Positions 7,991 through 16,504 of a stretch of 64,000 bases of DNA are shown in pieces. A model generated the notes under the pieces. The model did not search any database. It had not been told where the DNA came from and saw only the letters and a program-made list of their open reading frames with translations. Source of the DNA: Qipengyuania xiamenensis. GTDB lineage: Bacteria > Pseudomonadota > Alphaproteobacteria > Sphingomonadales > Sphingomonadaceae. Position numbers and translations under genes: made by a program. The stretch spans positions 496,001-560,000 of the forward strand of contig NZ_JAIGNM010000002.1 in NCBI RefSeq assembly GCF_019711495.1, in the 5' to 3' direction. Every line of letters starts with the position of its first letter. The stretch's first letter is position 1.

Positions 7991-8569
7991 TCAGCCTTCC
8001 GGGGTGACCTCAGGATCGAGGTCGATGAATTCCGGCATTTCGGCGATCACGACTTCACCCGTCGTCTCGGTCATCTCCGCGGGAGCGACCGTGGGATTGG
8101 AAGGATAGGCCTCACCATCGAACTTGAGCAATGCGTTGCCCGAAGGCCCGCCGCCGCCGGACACCGCCACGGTAATGTCCTTCCAGCCGTTGGTCGCGCT
8201 ATCCAGCACCGTCACCGGCGTGCGCGAGACGCTGATATCGCCGACCTTGCGCCACATCGGTCCTGCAGGAGTGAGCACGAGCGTCGGGCAGCCGCCCGTA
8301 CCGCAGAAATAAGGAGCGGCGAGATAGACGATCGCCTCGTCGGCACCGTCGCCATCGAGGTCGCTCCACGCCAGCGCGTAGCGCATGGTTCCGGCCTCCG
8401 GATATTCCTGCAGCAGGAAGTGCCGGATGTCGTCTTCGCGAGTGGGGGCTGCTGCTTCGGTCGTTTCGGTCTCGGGAGCATCGGTCTCTGCTGCCTCGTC
8501 CGGTTCGGTCCCGGAGGAACACCCTGCAAGGGTAATCAGCGTAGCGGCTGCGAAGGCAATACGAAGCAT
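7991..8569 (-). CDS. lipoprotein of unknown function with a DLDGDG motif
   Basis: 192 residues from the ATG at 8569, which is preceded by GGGAGAAAGCAG; a longer frame to 8782 has no support. The signal ends in the lipobox LAGC. A Thr/Glu/Ala-rich linker follows, then a domain with WSDLDGDGADEAIVYL, PYFCGTGGCPTLVL and SGGGGPSGNALLKFDG. The DLDGDG stretch resembles calcium loops of FG-GAP/VCBS repeats, and CGTGGC may form a disulfide. A similar order of motifs is seen in the exported protein at 1463-1954. Its stop abuts that of miaB, with no base between them. Confidence 0.8.
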   Translation of the reverse strand: MLRIAFAAATLITLAGCSSGTEPDEAAETDAPETETTEAAAPTREDDIRHFLLQEYPEAGTMRYALAWSDLDGDGADEAIVYLAAPYFCGTGGCPTLVLTPAGPMWRKVGDISVSRTPVTVLDSATNGWKDITVAVSGGGGPSGNALLKFDGEAYPSNPTVAPAEMTETTGEVVIAEMPEFIDLDPEVTPEG

Positions 8570-8727
8570 CTGCTTTCTCCCGGTACTGCGAGTCGGTGCA
8601 GGAGTGTGATCGCAGCTCCGGTTCATGACAAGCCGGTTACTTTCCACCGCCATCACATGGCCCCCTTCTTGCGCGATACGCGTTGAAGAGTAACCTTCCG
8701 ACTCGAAAGCTAATGCGAAAGGAGCAG

Positions 8728-9759
8728 ATGGCTCGCAAACCAGCACGGCAGGCCGATCCGGTCTTGACCAAACCGCCCGCACCGCAGCGCGAAGTGCGCC
8801 GCGCGCAAATCGATCTCGAATTCGAAAACCAGAGCCTGCTAGGCGCGCTTTTCGGACAGTTCGATGCCAATCTCGTGCAGGTGGAAAACCGGCTGGGCGT
8901 GTTCATTTCGGCTCGCGGCAATTCCATCCATATCGAAGGCCCCGAGGACAGCGTCGCCCGCGCACGCGATGTGCTCAACGAGATGTATGACCGCCTCGCC
9001 ATGGGGCAGGATCTCGACCAGGGCGCAATCGAGTCGCTGATCGCAATGTCGAACGAACCGACGCTCGACGGCATCATGGACGGCAAGCCCGACGGCCCGC
9101 CGATCATGATCCGTACACGCCGCAAGACCATCGTGCCGCGCAGTGCGATGCAGGCGACCTACATGCGCAGCCTCGTGCGGGACGACATCATCTTCGCGCT
9201 TGGCCCCGCAGGTACCGGCAAGACCTATCTCGCCGTCGCTCAGGCCGTGGCGCAGCTCATCAACGGCAGCGTCCAGCGACTGATCCTGTCGCGCCCCGCC
9301 GTCGAAGCGGGCGAAAAGCTGGGCTTCCTGCCCGGCGACATGAAGGACAAGGTCGATCCCTATCTGCGCCCTCTTTACGATGCGCTCTACGACTGCATGC
9401 CACCCGAACAGGTCGAGCGACGGCTGGCGAGCGGAGAGATCGAGATCGCGCCCATTGCCTTCATGCGCGGGCGCACGCTGGCGGACAGCTTCATCATCCT
9501 CGACGAAGCGCAGAACACCACGCGTGAGCAGATGAAGATGTTCCTCACCCGCTTCGGTCAGAACAGCCGCATGGTAGTCTGCGGTGACCCGCGCCAGGTC
9601 GACATCCCCGGCGGCGACGGCATGAGCGGTCTCGCCGATGCGGTCGGAAAGCTGGAAGGCGTCGAGGGTTTCGGCACCATCCGCTTCACTGCCGCAGACG
9701 TCGTCCGCCACCCGATCGTCGGGCGTATCGTGGAGGCCTACGAAGGGCCTGCCGCGTAA
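8728..9759 (+). CDS. phoH: PhoH-like ATPase
   Basis: 343 residues from the ATG at 8728, with AAAGGAG just upstream at a short 3-base gap; an ATG at 8713 is an alternative. PhoH proteins are ATPases linked to RNA metabolism and often encoded next to ybeY. A KH-like N-terminal part (about 25-110) is followed by Walker A (GPAGTGKTYLAVAQA), the segment SRPAVEAGEKLGFLPGD, Walker B (FIILDEAQNTT) and MVVCGDPRQVDIPGG. ybeY follows with no intervening base. The precise cellular substrate is not known from sequence. Confidence 0.95.
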   Translation: MARKPARQADPVLTKPPAPQREVRRAQIDLEFENQSLLGALFGQFDANLVQVENRLGVFISARGNSIHIEGPEDSVARARDVLNEMYDRLAMGQDLDQGAIESLIAMSNEPTLDGIMDGKPDGPPIMIRTRRKTIVPRSAMQATYMRSLVRDDIIFALGPAGTGKTYLAVAQAVAQLINGSVQRLILSRPAVEAGEKLGFLPGDMKDKVDPYLRPLYDALYDCMPPEQVERRLASGEIEIAPIAFMRGRTLADSFIILDEAQNTTREQMKMFLTRFGQNSRMVVCGDPRQVDIPGGDGMSGLADAVGKLEGVEGFGTIRFTAADVVRHPIVGRIVEAYEGPAA

Positions 9760-10245
9760 GTGGATCTCGACATCGAAATCGACGGCTGGCCGGACGATCC
9801 GGACTGGGAAGCCCTGTGCGAGCGTGCCCACGAGGCCATTGCAGGTGTCGAGCCTGCACTCGCCCATGACCGCCTGACGACGAGCGTCTTGTTCACCTCC
9901 GACGAGCAGGTGCACGAACTCAACAAGGAATGGCGCGGCAAGGACAAGCCAACCAATGTGCTTTCCTTCCCCATGCTCGAGCGCGGGGATTTGCTCGACT
10001 TGGGCGACGACGGTCCGCCGGAAATGCTCGGCGATATCGCCCTCGCCTTCGAGACGTGTGAGCGTGAAGCAGGAGAGAAGGGCATCAGCCTTGCCGATCA
10101 CACGGCCCATCTCCTCATTCACGGTTTCTTGCATCTTGCAGGCCATGACCACGTTGATTCCGACGAGCAGGCCGCTGCGATGGAAAAACTAGAGATCGAA
10201 GCGCTTGCAAAGTTGGGTATAGCGGACCCATATGGGGACCGCTGA
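9760..10245 (+). CDS. ybeY: endoribonuclease YbeY, rRNA maturation factor
   Basis: 161 residues. A metal-dependent RNase involved in 16S rRNA 3'-end maturation and ribosome quality control. The zinc site is intact: HGFLHLAGHDH provides the H-x3-H-x5-H triad. The upstream segment KPTNVLSFPM is also typical. Translation appears to start at a GTG immediately after the phoH stop, which implies tight translational coupling. corC follows 25 bases later. Confidence 0.95.
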   Translation: MDLDIEIDGWPDDPDWEALCERAHEAIAGVEPALAHDRLTTSVLFTSDEQVHELNKEWRGKDKPTNVLSFPMLERGDLLDLGDDGPPEMLGDIALAFETCEREAGEKGISLADHTAHLLIHGFLHLAGHDHVDSDEQAAAMEKLEIEALAKLGIADPYGDR

Positions 10246-10270
10246 ATTTTAGGAGTTTACGACCCGGCCC

Positions 10271-11188
10271 ATGGCCAATTCCTCACCCCCCGCCGGAGAC
10301 GCGGAGAGTAGCAGCGGGCTCTGGCCCGCCATTCGCAAATTGTTCGACGCCGAAGGTGGCGAGCGGTCCCTACGCGCACAGCTCGAAGATGCAATCGACG
10401 AGCACGAAGGCGAAAACGGCTCCGAAGACGCCGAGGATACCGCCAAGGGCGATCTTTCGGGTGTCGAGCGGCAGATGCTGCGCAACCTGCTGCATTTCTC
10501 GGAACATGATGCCGACGATGTCGCCGTGCCACGCGGCGAGATCATTGCGGTCGACGCAGGCGCCACCTGGGACGAGGTTGTCGCGACTTTTTCCGAGCAC
10601 GGCCATTCGCGCATGCCGGTATATCGCGGCCAGCTCGATGACGTGATCGGCATGATCCACATCAAGGACATCTTCCCCTTCCTTGCGGAGAAGAAGACCC
10701 CGCCTGCGGACTGGACGGTGCTGATGCGTCAGCCTCTCTATGTGCCGCAGACACGCAATGCGCTGGACGTACTTGCGGATATGCGCGCGCAGCGCATGCA
10801 CCTTGCCATCGTGCTCGACGAATTTTCCGGCACCGATGGCATCATCACCATCGAAGACCTTGTCGAGGAGATCGTCGGCGAGATCGAGGACGAGCATGAT
10901 GACGCTCCCGAGATCTGGATCGCTTCGATCGGCGAGGGGATGTGGGATTGCGACGCTCGCGCCGAACTGGACGACGTTGCCGACAAGATCGACCCGCGCC
11001 TCGCGGAGGTCGAGGAATCAGTCGATACGCTGGGCGGCCTCGCTTTCGTATTGGCGGAACAAGTGCCGCCGGTCGGCAAGGTACTGGAACACCCCAGCGG
11101 CTGGCGGATTGAAATCACCGACGGGGACGAGACCCACGTCACCCGCCTTCGCCTGCACGCACCGGAAGATGATACGAAAGCAGACTGA
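10271..11188 (+). CDS. corC: CorC/HlyC-type CBS-domain protein
   Basis: 305 residues, soluble. An acidic N-terminal region is followed by two CBS domains (about 75-205; VPRGEIIAVDAGATWDEVV, GMIHIKDIFPFL and IVLDEFSGTDGIITIEDLV), then a C-terminal CorC/HlyC FAD-like domain (about 220-300). It lacks the DUF21 membrane domain of larger relatives, so it is the short CorC form. It is associated with Mg2+/Co2+ efflux in enterics; that role is only inferred here. It is the last gene of the miaB-phoH-ybeY-corC run. An apolipoprotein N-acyltransferase gene often comes next in relatives but is absent here. Confidence 0.9.
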   Translation: MANSSPPAGDAESSSGLWPAIRKLFDAEGGERSLRAQLEDAIDEHEGENGSEDAEDTAKGDLSGVERQMLRNLLHFSEHDADDVAVPRGEIIAVDAGATWDEVVATFSEHGHSRMPVYRGQLDDVIGMIHIKDIFPFLAEKKTPPADWTVLMRQPLYVPQTRNALDVLADMRAQRMHLAIVLDEFSGTDGIITIEDLVEEIVGEIEDEHDDAPEIWIASIGEGMWDCDARAELDDVADKIDPRLAEVEESVDTLGGLAFVLAEQVPPVGKVLEHPSGWRIEITDGDETHVTRLRLHAPEDDTKAD

Positions 11189-11260
11189 CCCTCGATGATA
11201 GTTGCGCGAAAGCGAACATTCTGCCTCGACAGCCTGCGGTTTGGTGAATAGGCCGCTCCC

Positions 11261-12145
11261 ATGGCTGTCCGCAGGCTCCCCCCGCTTCGCGCCCTCGAGG
11301 CCTTCGTCCGCACCGTGCGGCTCGGCTCGGCGCGTGCAGCGGCGGACGAGCTGGGACTGAGCCCTTCGGCACTTTCGCGCCGGATCGGGAATCTCGAAGA
11401 CTTCGTCGGCAAGAAGCTGTTCACCCGCGCACGTCAGGCGATGCAGCTGACCGATGACGGCCATGCCTTTTACGAGGCGGTCAACCCGCAGCTCGAAGCA
11501 TTGGCTAGGGCGGTGGAAAGCCAGTCCGAAAACCTTTCGGTCTTGAGACTGCACCTTGGCGTGCTGCCACTGTTCGGCAGCCAGCGTCTGTTTCCGCGCC
11601 TCGCGGAACTGCGTGCACGCCATCCGCTGCTGCATATCGATATCGATACGGGGCCCCATCTCGAGGACCGTGTGGGCGATACGCTGGATGCGGCGATCAT
11701 CCTGTCGCGCGGACCCGCAAGCGGACTGCATGCAGTGCGGCTGGACTTCAACATGGTCCATGCGATCGCAAGCAAGGAATTGGCAGCCAAGCTGGGTGAC
11801 GAGCCCGATCTGGACGTGCTCTCCAAACAGACCTTCCTGATCCACAACGAGCTTCCCGAAAGCTTCCGCGCGTGGAAGGCCGAGCTGGGCCTGCACGACT
11901 TCGAGCCGACGGCCATCGATCATTATGATTCAGGTCAGCTGATGCTCGAAGCGGCGGCGCAGGGCCTAGGGATCGCGATCATGCACGATGATCACCTCAA
12001 GCGCGCCGCGGACAATCGCCTGACGAACCTCTTCGGCGCTGCAGTCGAAAGCCCCTATAGCTACTGGTTCGTCTGCAAGCCCACCGCGCTGGAAGAGCGC
12101 CCTGTGCGTCTCTTCCACGACTGGCTCGTGAAAGCCGGCCTCTAA
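11261..12145 (+). CDS. LysR-family transcriptional regulator
   Basis: 294 residues. N-terminal winged helix-turn-helix (about 5-65) with LRALEAFVRTVRLGSARAAA and LGLSPSALSRRIGNLE; the substrate-binding domain follows (about 90-290). The opening RRLPPLRALEAFVRT resembles the GcvA-like branch. The effector and targets are unknown. The target might be a neighbouring gene, but no divergently transcribed partner sits at its 5' side. Its stop overlaps that of plsC by 4 bases, tail to tail. Confidence 0.9.
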   Translation: MAVRRLPPLRALEAFVRTVRLGSARAAADELGLSPSALSRRIGNLEDFVGKKLFTRARQAMQLTDDGHAFYEAVNPQLEALARAVESQSENLSVLRLHLGVLPLFGSQRLFPRLAELRARHPLLHIDIDTGPHLEDRVGDTLDAAIILSRGPASGLHAVRLDFNMVHAIASKELAAKLGDEPDLDVLSKQTFLIHNELPESFRAWKAELGLHDFEPTAIDHYDSGQLMLEAAAQGLGIAIMHDDHLKRAADNRLTNLFGAAVESPYSYWFVCKPTALEERPVRLFHDWLVKAGL

Positions 12146-13044
12146 GCCTCGGGCGAGCCCGGCGGGGGCTTGTAGCGCACCGCATCGACCACGTGCTTGT
12201 AGTCGCGCAGCGGCTTTCCGAGGTTGGCGACCAGTTGCTCTTCGATCTCTTTTCGCGCCTTGGCCGCAATAGCCTTGCGACCGTGATGATCTTCCGGGCT
12301 GAACGGCTCGAGATAGATGATCCGAAGCCTGAAAGTGCCTCGCCGCGCCATCACGCGCATGGCGTTGTGAAGGCCGCTCTCCTCGCCCACCCATGCGATT
12401 TCTTCGGAATGCTCGCCATAATCGACCACGGCAGGCTGGACCATGACGCCCGGCGGTGGCGGCTCGAGGACGGAAATCATCGAGGACTTGAACGGCAGCA
12501 GTGAATGTCCGTCGGTGACGGTTCCTTCGGGAAAGACGGTCACCGACCAGTTATCCTGCAAGGCTTCCTTGAGCGCGTTGATCTGTTCAGCAACACCCAT
12601 GCGGTGCTCGCGCTTGACGAAAACCGTCCGGTTGAGGCTGCACAGCCACCCGATGACCGGGACCTGGCTCAATTCCCACTTGGCGACGAATGCCGTACCG
12701 CTGGCGCCTGCCATCGAGAGAATGTCGAGCCAGGAGACATGATTCGAGATGAAGAATACGTCGCGTCTCAGCGGAGTGCCGACGATCTCCGTCCGCGCAC
12801 CCACCACGCGTGCCGTGTATCGCAAGAACAGCATGGGGAAGGGCGAGCCGTAGGCGAAGATGCGATAGGCATAATGCATCGGCACGAAGACGAGCAGCAA
12901 AAGCAGGATGCCGATCGTGCGCAGGACGAAGCGGATCCAGCCGGCAATCGTCAGCGGCACGTTCTCGCCGCGTGCTGCAGCGAGACGTTCGGCCGAATAG
13001 CGGGCTAGCTTGGGATCAGCTTTCGCGGTCGAGCCGGACGCCAT
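12142..13044 (-). CDS. plsC: 1-acyl-sn-glycerol-3-phosphate acyltransferase
   Basis: 300 residues. Transfers an acyl chain to lysophosphatidic acid in phospholipid synthesis at the inner membrane. Seen: a hydrophobic N-terminal helix (about 40-65), the catalytic NHVSWLD (H-x4-D), and FPEGTVTDG of block III. The ATG at 13044 lies inside the end of fur, giving a 29-base overlap; no closer in-frame ATG or GTG precedes the membrane helix. It is the last gene of the minus-strand series starting at nfuA. The extra C-terminal 60 residues beyond the core domain are lysine/arginine rich. Confidence 0.9.
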   Translation of the reverse strand: MASGSTAKADPKLARYSAERLAAARGENVPLTIAGWIRFVLRTIGILLLLLVFVPMHYAYRIFAYGSPFPMLFLRYTARVVGARTEIVGTPLRRDVFFISNHVSWLDILSMAGASGTAFVAKWELSQVPVIGWLCSLNRTVFVKREHRMGVAEQINALKEALQDNWSVTVFPEGTVTDGHSLLPFKSSMISVLEPPPPGVMVQPAVVDYGEHSEEIAWVGEESGLHNAMRVMARRGTFRLRIIYLEPFSPEDHHGRKAIAAKARKEIEEQLVANLGKPLRDYKHVVDAVRYKPPPGSPEA

Positions 13045-13438
13045 AGAGTTCCATGCGGTGGTCTACGAGACGGTAGCCGAGCTTCTCCGCGATCTGCTTC
13101 TGCAGCGCCTCGAGTTCGGGGTCGACGAATTCGACGACCTTGCCGCTTTCGACATCGATCAGGTGATCGTGATGCGCCTCGGGGGCAGCTTCATAGCGGG
13201 CGCGCCCATCGCCGAAATCGTGGCGATCGAGAATTCCCGCCTCCTCGAACAGGCGCACGGTCCGGTAGACGGTAGCGATCGAGATGCCGGGATCGATCTT
13301 GTTGGCCCGCTCGTGGAGCATTTCCACGTCGGGATGATCGTCGCTCTCCGACAGCACCTTGGCGATAACGCGGCGCTGTTCGGTGATGCGCAAACCCTTG
13401 TCGGCGCAGAGCTGTTCGAGGTCGATACGTTGATGCAA
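13016..13438 (-). CDS. fur: Fur-family metal-responsive regulator
   Basis: 140 residues. Winged helix (about 10-85: LRITEQRRVIAKVLSESDDH, SIATVYRTVRLFEEAGIL) plus a dimerisation domain with the metal-binding HHDHLIDVESGKVVEF. Both CxxC pairs of the E. coli type are missing: the segment that reads HHDHLICLDCG there has no cysteine here. This fits the alphaproteobacterial Fur/Mur branch, which can sense manganese or iron; which metal applies cannot be read from sequence. It overlaps plsC by 29 bases. The upstream neighbour is mucR, separated by a hairpin. Confidence 0.92.
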   Translation of the reverse strand: MHQRIDLEQLCADKGLRITEQRRVIAKVLSESDDHPDVEMLHERANKIDPGISIATVYRTVRLFEEAGILDRHDFGDGRARYEAAPEAHHDHLIDVESGKVVEFVDPELEALQKQIAEKLGYRLVDHRMELYGVRLDRES

Positions 13439-13457
13439 TTCGGCTTCCCAAATGAAT

Positions 13458-13489
13458 GACGCCCCGCACCCTTATCGGGCCGGGGCGTC
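13458..13489 (-). terminator. hairpin between mucR and fur
   Basis: Perfect 9-base inverted repeat, 13458-13466 with 13481-13489, around a 14-base loop, placed 24 bases after the mucR stop and 19 bases before the fur start. The trailing sequence on the minus strand (ATTCATTT) is only partly U-rich, so termination may be incomplete and let some transcript run into fur. Confidence 0.5.
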
Positions 13490-13513
13490 TTCCTCAAGGC
13501 GAACCGAAAGGCT

Positions 13514-13951
13514 TTAGGCAGCCTTCTTGCGACCGCGCTTCTGGCCGGGTTTGCGGCCAAGGCCGATCTTCTTGGCAAGATCGCGGCGCGTGTCGGCGTA
13601 ATCAGGGGCGACCATCGGGTAATCGGAGGGCAGGTCCCACCGCTGGCGATAGTCGTCGGGCGTCATGTCGTGTTCGGTCGAAAGGTGACGCTTGAGCATC
13701 TTCATCTTCTTGCCGCAGTCGAGGCAGACGATGTGATCTTTCTTCACCGAGGCGCGAACCGAGACAGCCGGATCGGGTCGGACTTCTTCCGGTGCACCGC
13801 TGCTGCCAAGGCCGGACAGGGCCGAATAAACGTTCGAGATCAGCGCGGGGACGTCGTCAACCGCAACGCTGTTATTGGAAACGTGTGCAGCGACGATGTC
13901 TGAAGTGAGCGTAATGAGGGTCTCGGACATATCGACTTCGAATTCTTCCAT
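13514..13951 (-). CDS. mucR: MucR/Ros-family transcriptional regulator
   Basis: 145 residues from the ATG at 13951, which has GGGAG at a good distance; the ATG at 13966 is an alternative adding five residues. The opening segment with SDIVAAHVSNNSVAVDD and a zinc-finger region (CLDCGKKMKMLKRHLSTEH, C-x2-C...H-x4-H) are typical of MucR/Ros. Family members bind AT-rich promoters and control exopolysaccharide, motility, cell-cycle and virulence genes, acting much like H-NS. The C-terminus is rich in lysine and arginine. The 103 bases upstream are AT-rich compared with the surroundings and could hold an autoregulatory site. Confidence 0.93.
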   Translation of the reverse strand: MEEFEVDMSETLITLTSDIVAAHVSNNSVAVDDVPALISNVYSALSGLGSSGAPEEVRPDPAVSVRASVKKDHIVCLDCGKKMKMLKRHLSTEHDMTPDDYRQRWDLPSDYPMVAPDYADTRRDLAKKIGLGRKPGQKRGRKKAA

Positions 13952-14069
13952 AAGGCTAACTCCCATCTATTAGGGGGCCTATTGGGAGTTTTTCGGGCTG
14001 TCTACTGCAAATTGTAAAAATCCGCCATTCCTGTCGCGTGTATACAACTCTGCCGGTGAATCGGCGATT

Positions 14070-14525
14070 TCAGCCTACTTCGCGGGCGAAGGTCAGCGCA
14101 TCGATCGGGTTTCCCAAGACAGTCCGATAGTAATCGGGGCGCAGGCCGATCTGGGTGAAGCCGGCATTGCGATAGAAGCTTTCCGCCGGATTGTTGGCGC
14201 GCATTTCGAGGAAGACTTTCGCCGCCCTGCGCTGTGCCGCGGTATCCAGGAAGCGGTCGAGCAACCTGCGACCGACGCCCGATCCCCGCACGGCGGGGCG
14301 TACCGCGATGAGCAGCAGTTCGATCTCGTCCAGCGCCTGTCTGGCGAGGACGAACCCCGCTGCCTGCTCTCCCTCTGCACAGGGTTCGCCGCAATCATTG
14401 GCAAGCAACATGAAAGTAGAGGGAGTAAGGAGCGAATCTTCGACTTGCCTGCGGGTCCAGGCCTCACGGAAATGCGGGTCGAAAGCCTCCTCCATCACCT
14501 CCATGAGTTTGTCGAGATCGGTCAC
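14070..14525 (-). CDS. rimI: ribosomal protein S18-alanine N-acetyltransferase RimI
   Basis: 151 residues, GNAT fold. The acetyl-CoA loop motif is present (VRPAVRGSGVGRRLLDRFLD), followed by KVFLEMRANNPAESFYRNAGF, which is highly typical of RimI. It is expected to acetylate the N-terminal alanine of ribosomal protein S18. It starts with GTG overlapping the tsaB stop by 4 bases, so the two are translationally coupled; the tsaB-rimI pairing is widespread and strengthens both calls. Confidence 0.92.
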   Translation of the reverse strand: MTDLDKLMEVMEEAFDPHFREAWTRRQVEDSLLTPSTFMLLANDCGEPCAEGEQAAGFVLARQALDEIELLLIAVRPAVRGSGVGRRLLDRFLDTAAQRRAAKVFLEMRANNPAESFYRNAGFTQIGLRPDYYRTVLGNPIDALTFAREVG

Positions 14526-15154
14526 CGGGCAGGCGCTTTCGCATCGGGCGCCCTGCCGTATATGGGCGAGAGGTCGGACGTGAGGACGCTATCGGGAAGG
14601 CCCAGCGCGTGGCGCGCATCGGGCAAGCAGTCGAACGGGGTTGCCGTGCCATCGCCGAGCATGGCGGCAAGGTCTTCTGCGCGATTGCCCGCGATGTCGG
14701 GAAAAACCTCTGCGGCCGCTGCTTCTGCAGGCTGGAGCGAACTGGCCTCGGAACGGGCAGTGCCGTCGCCATTGTAATTCTGGACGAACCACTGGCCGTG
14801 GCCACCATTCATGCAGACGGTTAGCGGCCGCTCTGGGTCTGCCATTCCGCCTTCCGACCGGGCGAGGGCAGCGACCAGTGCAAGTGTCGGGTAGCCACTG
14901 ACTTCCGCACTCCAAGCAATGCCCAGCGCGCGTGCCACGGCAAGGCCGATCCGTACGCCGGTAAAGCTTCCCGGACCAAGCGAGACACGGATCGCATCTG
15001 AGCGACCCTGATCCTGCAAACCCGCAATCATCGGGACCAGCCGCTCCGCATGGCCGCGGCCCAGAACCTCATGACGCGCGTCGATCAGCGCGTCACCCTC
15101 GAACAGGGCGACGGAACAGGCCTCGGTGGCGGTCTCTATTGCAAGCGTACGCAT
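14522..15154 (-). CDS. tsaB: tRNA threonylcarbamoyladenosine biosynthesis protein TsaB
   Basis: 210 residues of the ASKHA (Hsp70/actin-like) fold. TsaB is the non-catalytic partner of TsaD in making t6A37 in tRNAs reading ANN codons. The N-terminus MRTLAIETATEACSVAL and the motif LGPGSFTGVRIGLAVARALG are characteristic. It lies upstream of rimI with a 4-base overlap and 37 bases downstream of the nitroreductase gene on the same strand. Confidence 0.95.
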   Translation of the reverse strand: MRTLAIETATEACSVALFEGDALIDARHEVLGRGHAERLVPMIAGLQDQGRSDAIRVSLGPGSFTGVRIGLAVARALGIAWSAEVSGYPTLALVAALARSEGGMADPERPLTVCMNGGHGQWFVQNYNGDGTARSEASSLQPAEAAAAEVFPDIAGNRAEDLAAMLGDGTATPFDCLPDARHALGLPDSVLTSDLSPIYGRAPDAKAPAR

Positions 15155-15191
15155 TGGCTGCGCCCTGCCTCAGCCGGACGCAGCCTGCAAG

Positions 15192-15800
15192 TCAGGCGAT
15201 GGAGTTGAACTTGTCGAAATCGGGGCGCGGACTGCGATCGAAGATGGTCGACTTGTCGCCATAACCGATGGCGCAGACCCAGTCCGCGCGATGCCGCGGG
15301 TGGTCTGCGAAGAAGTGTTCGGTCACCTTGTCGAGGTCGACACCCGACATCGGACCGCAATCGAGCCCGAGAGCGCGAGCCGCAATCATGAGGTAAGCGC
15401 CCTGCAGCGCGGAATTGCGTGCGGCGCCTTCCTTGCGGCCTTCCTCGTCGCCTTCGAACCAGCTCTTCGCGTCGGTATGCGGGAAGAGCCAGGGCAGTTC
15501 TTCGTGGAAGTCGATATCGTAACCGATGATCACCACGGCAGGCGCGGTCTTGATCTTTTCCTTGTTACCTTCGGAAGCCATCTCGGCGAGCTTGTCGCGC
15601 GATTCCTGCGAAACACACCAGACGAAGCGCCCGGGCTGCATGTTCGCCGAGGTCGGGCCCATCTTCAGCAGTTCGTAGATCTGGTGGATCTGCTGTTCGG
15701 TCACTTCCTTGTCGTGCCAGCCGTTATAGCTGCGCGCTTCGCGAAAAATCTGGTCGAGCGCGTCTGCCGACAGGTGGTTGTCGTGGAATTGCTTGGTCAT
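15192..15800 (-). CDS. RutE-like nitroreductase (malonic semialdehyde reductase family)
   Basis: 202 residues from the ATG at 15800, preceded by CCAGGATTACG. A flavin reductase of the RutE group: FREARSYNGWHDKEVTEQQI followed by KMGPTSANMQPGRFVW matches the conserved opening, and RNSALQGAYLMIAARALGLD forms the flavin helix. RutE members reduce malonic semialdehyde to 3-hydroxypropionate during pyrimidine degradation, but no other rut gene is nearby, so the substrate here is open. It is encoded between nfuA and tsaB on the same strand. Confidence 0.85.
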   Translation of the reverse strand: MTKQFHDNHLSADALDQIFREARSYNGWHDKEVTEQQIHQIYELLKMGPTSANMQPGRFVWCVSQESRDKLAEMASEGNKEKIKTAPAVVIIGYDIDFHEELPWLFPHTDAKSWFEGDEEGRKEGAARNSALQGAYLMIAARALGLDCGPMSGVDLDKVTEHFFADHPRHRADWVCAIGYGDKSTIFDRSPRPDFDKFNSIA

Positions 15801-15828
15801 CGTAATCCTGGAAGTTCGAGGTTGGGGT

Positions 15829-16407
15829 TCAGGCTTCGCGGACTTCAACGACCTCGGGCACATAATGTTTCAGCAGGCCTTCGATGCCATGCTTGAGCGT
15901 GGCCGAAGAGGACGGGCAACCGGCACAGGCGCCCTGCATCTGCAGGTAGACCACGCCTTCCTTGTAACCGCGATACTGGATGTCACCGCCATCGCCGGCC
16001 ACAGCCGGACGGACACGGGTTTCAAGCAATTCGTTGATCTGCGCGATGATGTCGGCATCCTCCGCGCTTTCCTCGACCATCATGTCGTCTTCGGCCGGGA
16101 CTGAAATGCCGCCCGCGGTGCCCGGCGCGAACAGCGGGGCTTCGGAGACGAAGTGGTCGAGCAGGACCGACAGTACGATCGGCTTGAGATCCGACCAGCT
16201 GACGCCGGGAGCGGCCGTGACGGTTACGAAGTCGCTGCCGAAGAACACGTTGGTGACTTCGCCCGTGTCGAAAATCGCCTGGGCGAGGGGGCTCGCCTCG
16301 GCCGCCTCGGGGCTGGCGAATTCGCGGGTGCCCTGACCCATGACCGCGCGCTGCGGCAGGAATTTCAGGCTGGAAGGATTGGGCGTGGTTTCGGTCTCGA
16401 TGAACAT
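15829..16407 (-). CDS. nfuA: NifU-family iron-sulfur scaffold protein
   Basis: 192 residues from the ATG at 16407. The N-terminal Nfu_N domain (about 1-88) opens MFIETETTPNPSSLKFLP, and the C-terminal NifU domain (about 110-185) carries the cluster motif GACAGCPSSSATLKHGIE with CxxC. It is expected to carry a 4Fe-4S cluster and deliver it to apo-enzymes such as MiaB, which is encoded about 8 kb away. It is the first gene of the minus-strand run toward plsC and is divergent from the M16 peptidase. Confidence 0.94.
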   Translation of the reverse strand: MFIETETTPNPSSLKFLPQRAVMGQGTREFASPEAAEASPLAQAIFDTGEVTNVFFGSDFVTVTAAPGVSWSDLKPIVLSVLLDHFVSEAPLFAPGTAGGISVPAEDDMMVEESAEDADIIAQINELLETRVRPAVAGDGGDIQYRGYKEGVVYLQMQGACAGCPSSSATLKHGIEGLLKHYVPEVVEVREA

Positions 16408-16504
16408 GGCCGCGATGTAGGAGGCGGCGCTGGCAGGCACAAGGCACGAAAACCTCTCGACCATTCACTGGCGCTTCACACACCCTGTCCCTATATCCCG
16501 AGAC

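Noticed and set aside
8635..8695. GGTTACT/AGTAACC inverted repeat between the lipoprotein and phoH
   Set aside because: The arms are 47 bases apart with no supporting promoter; could be chance.
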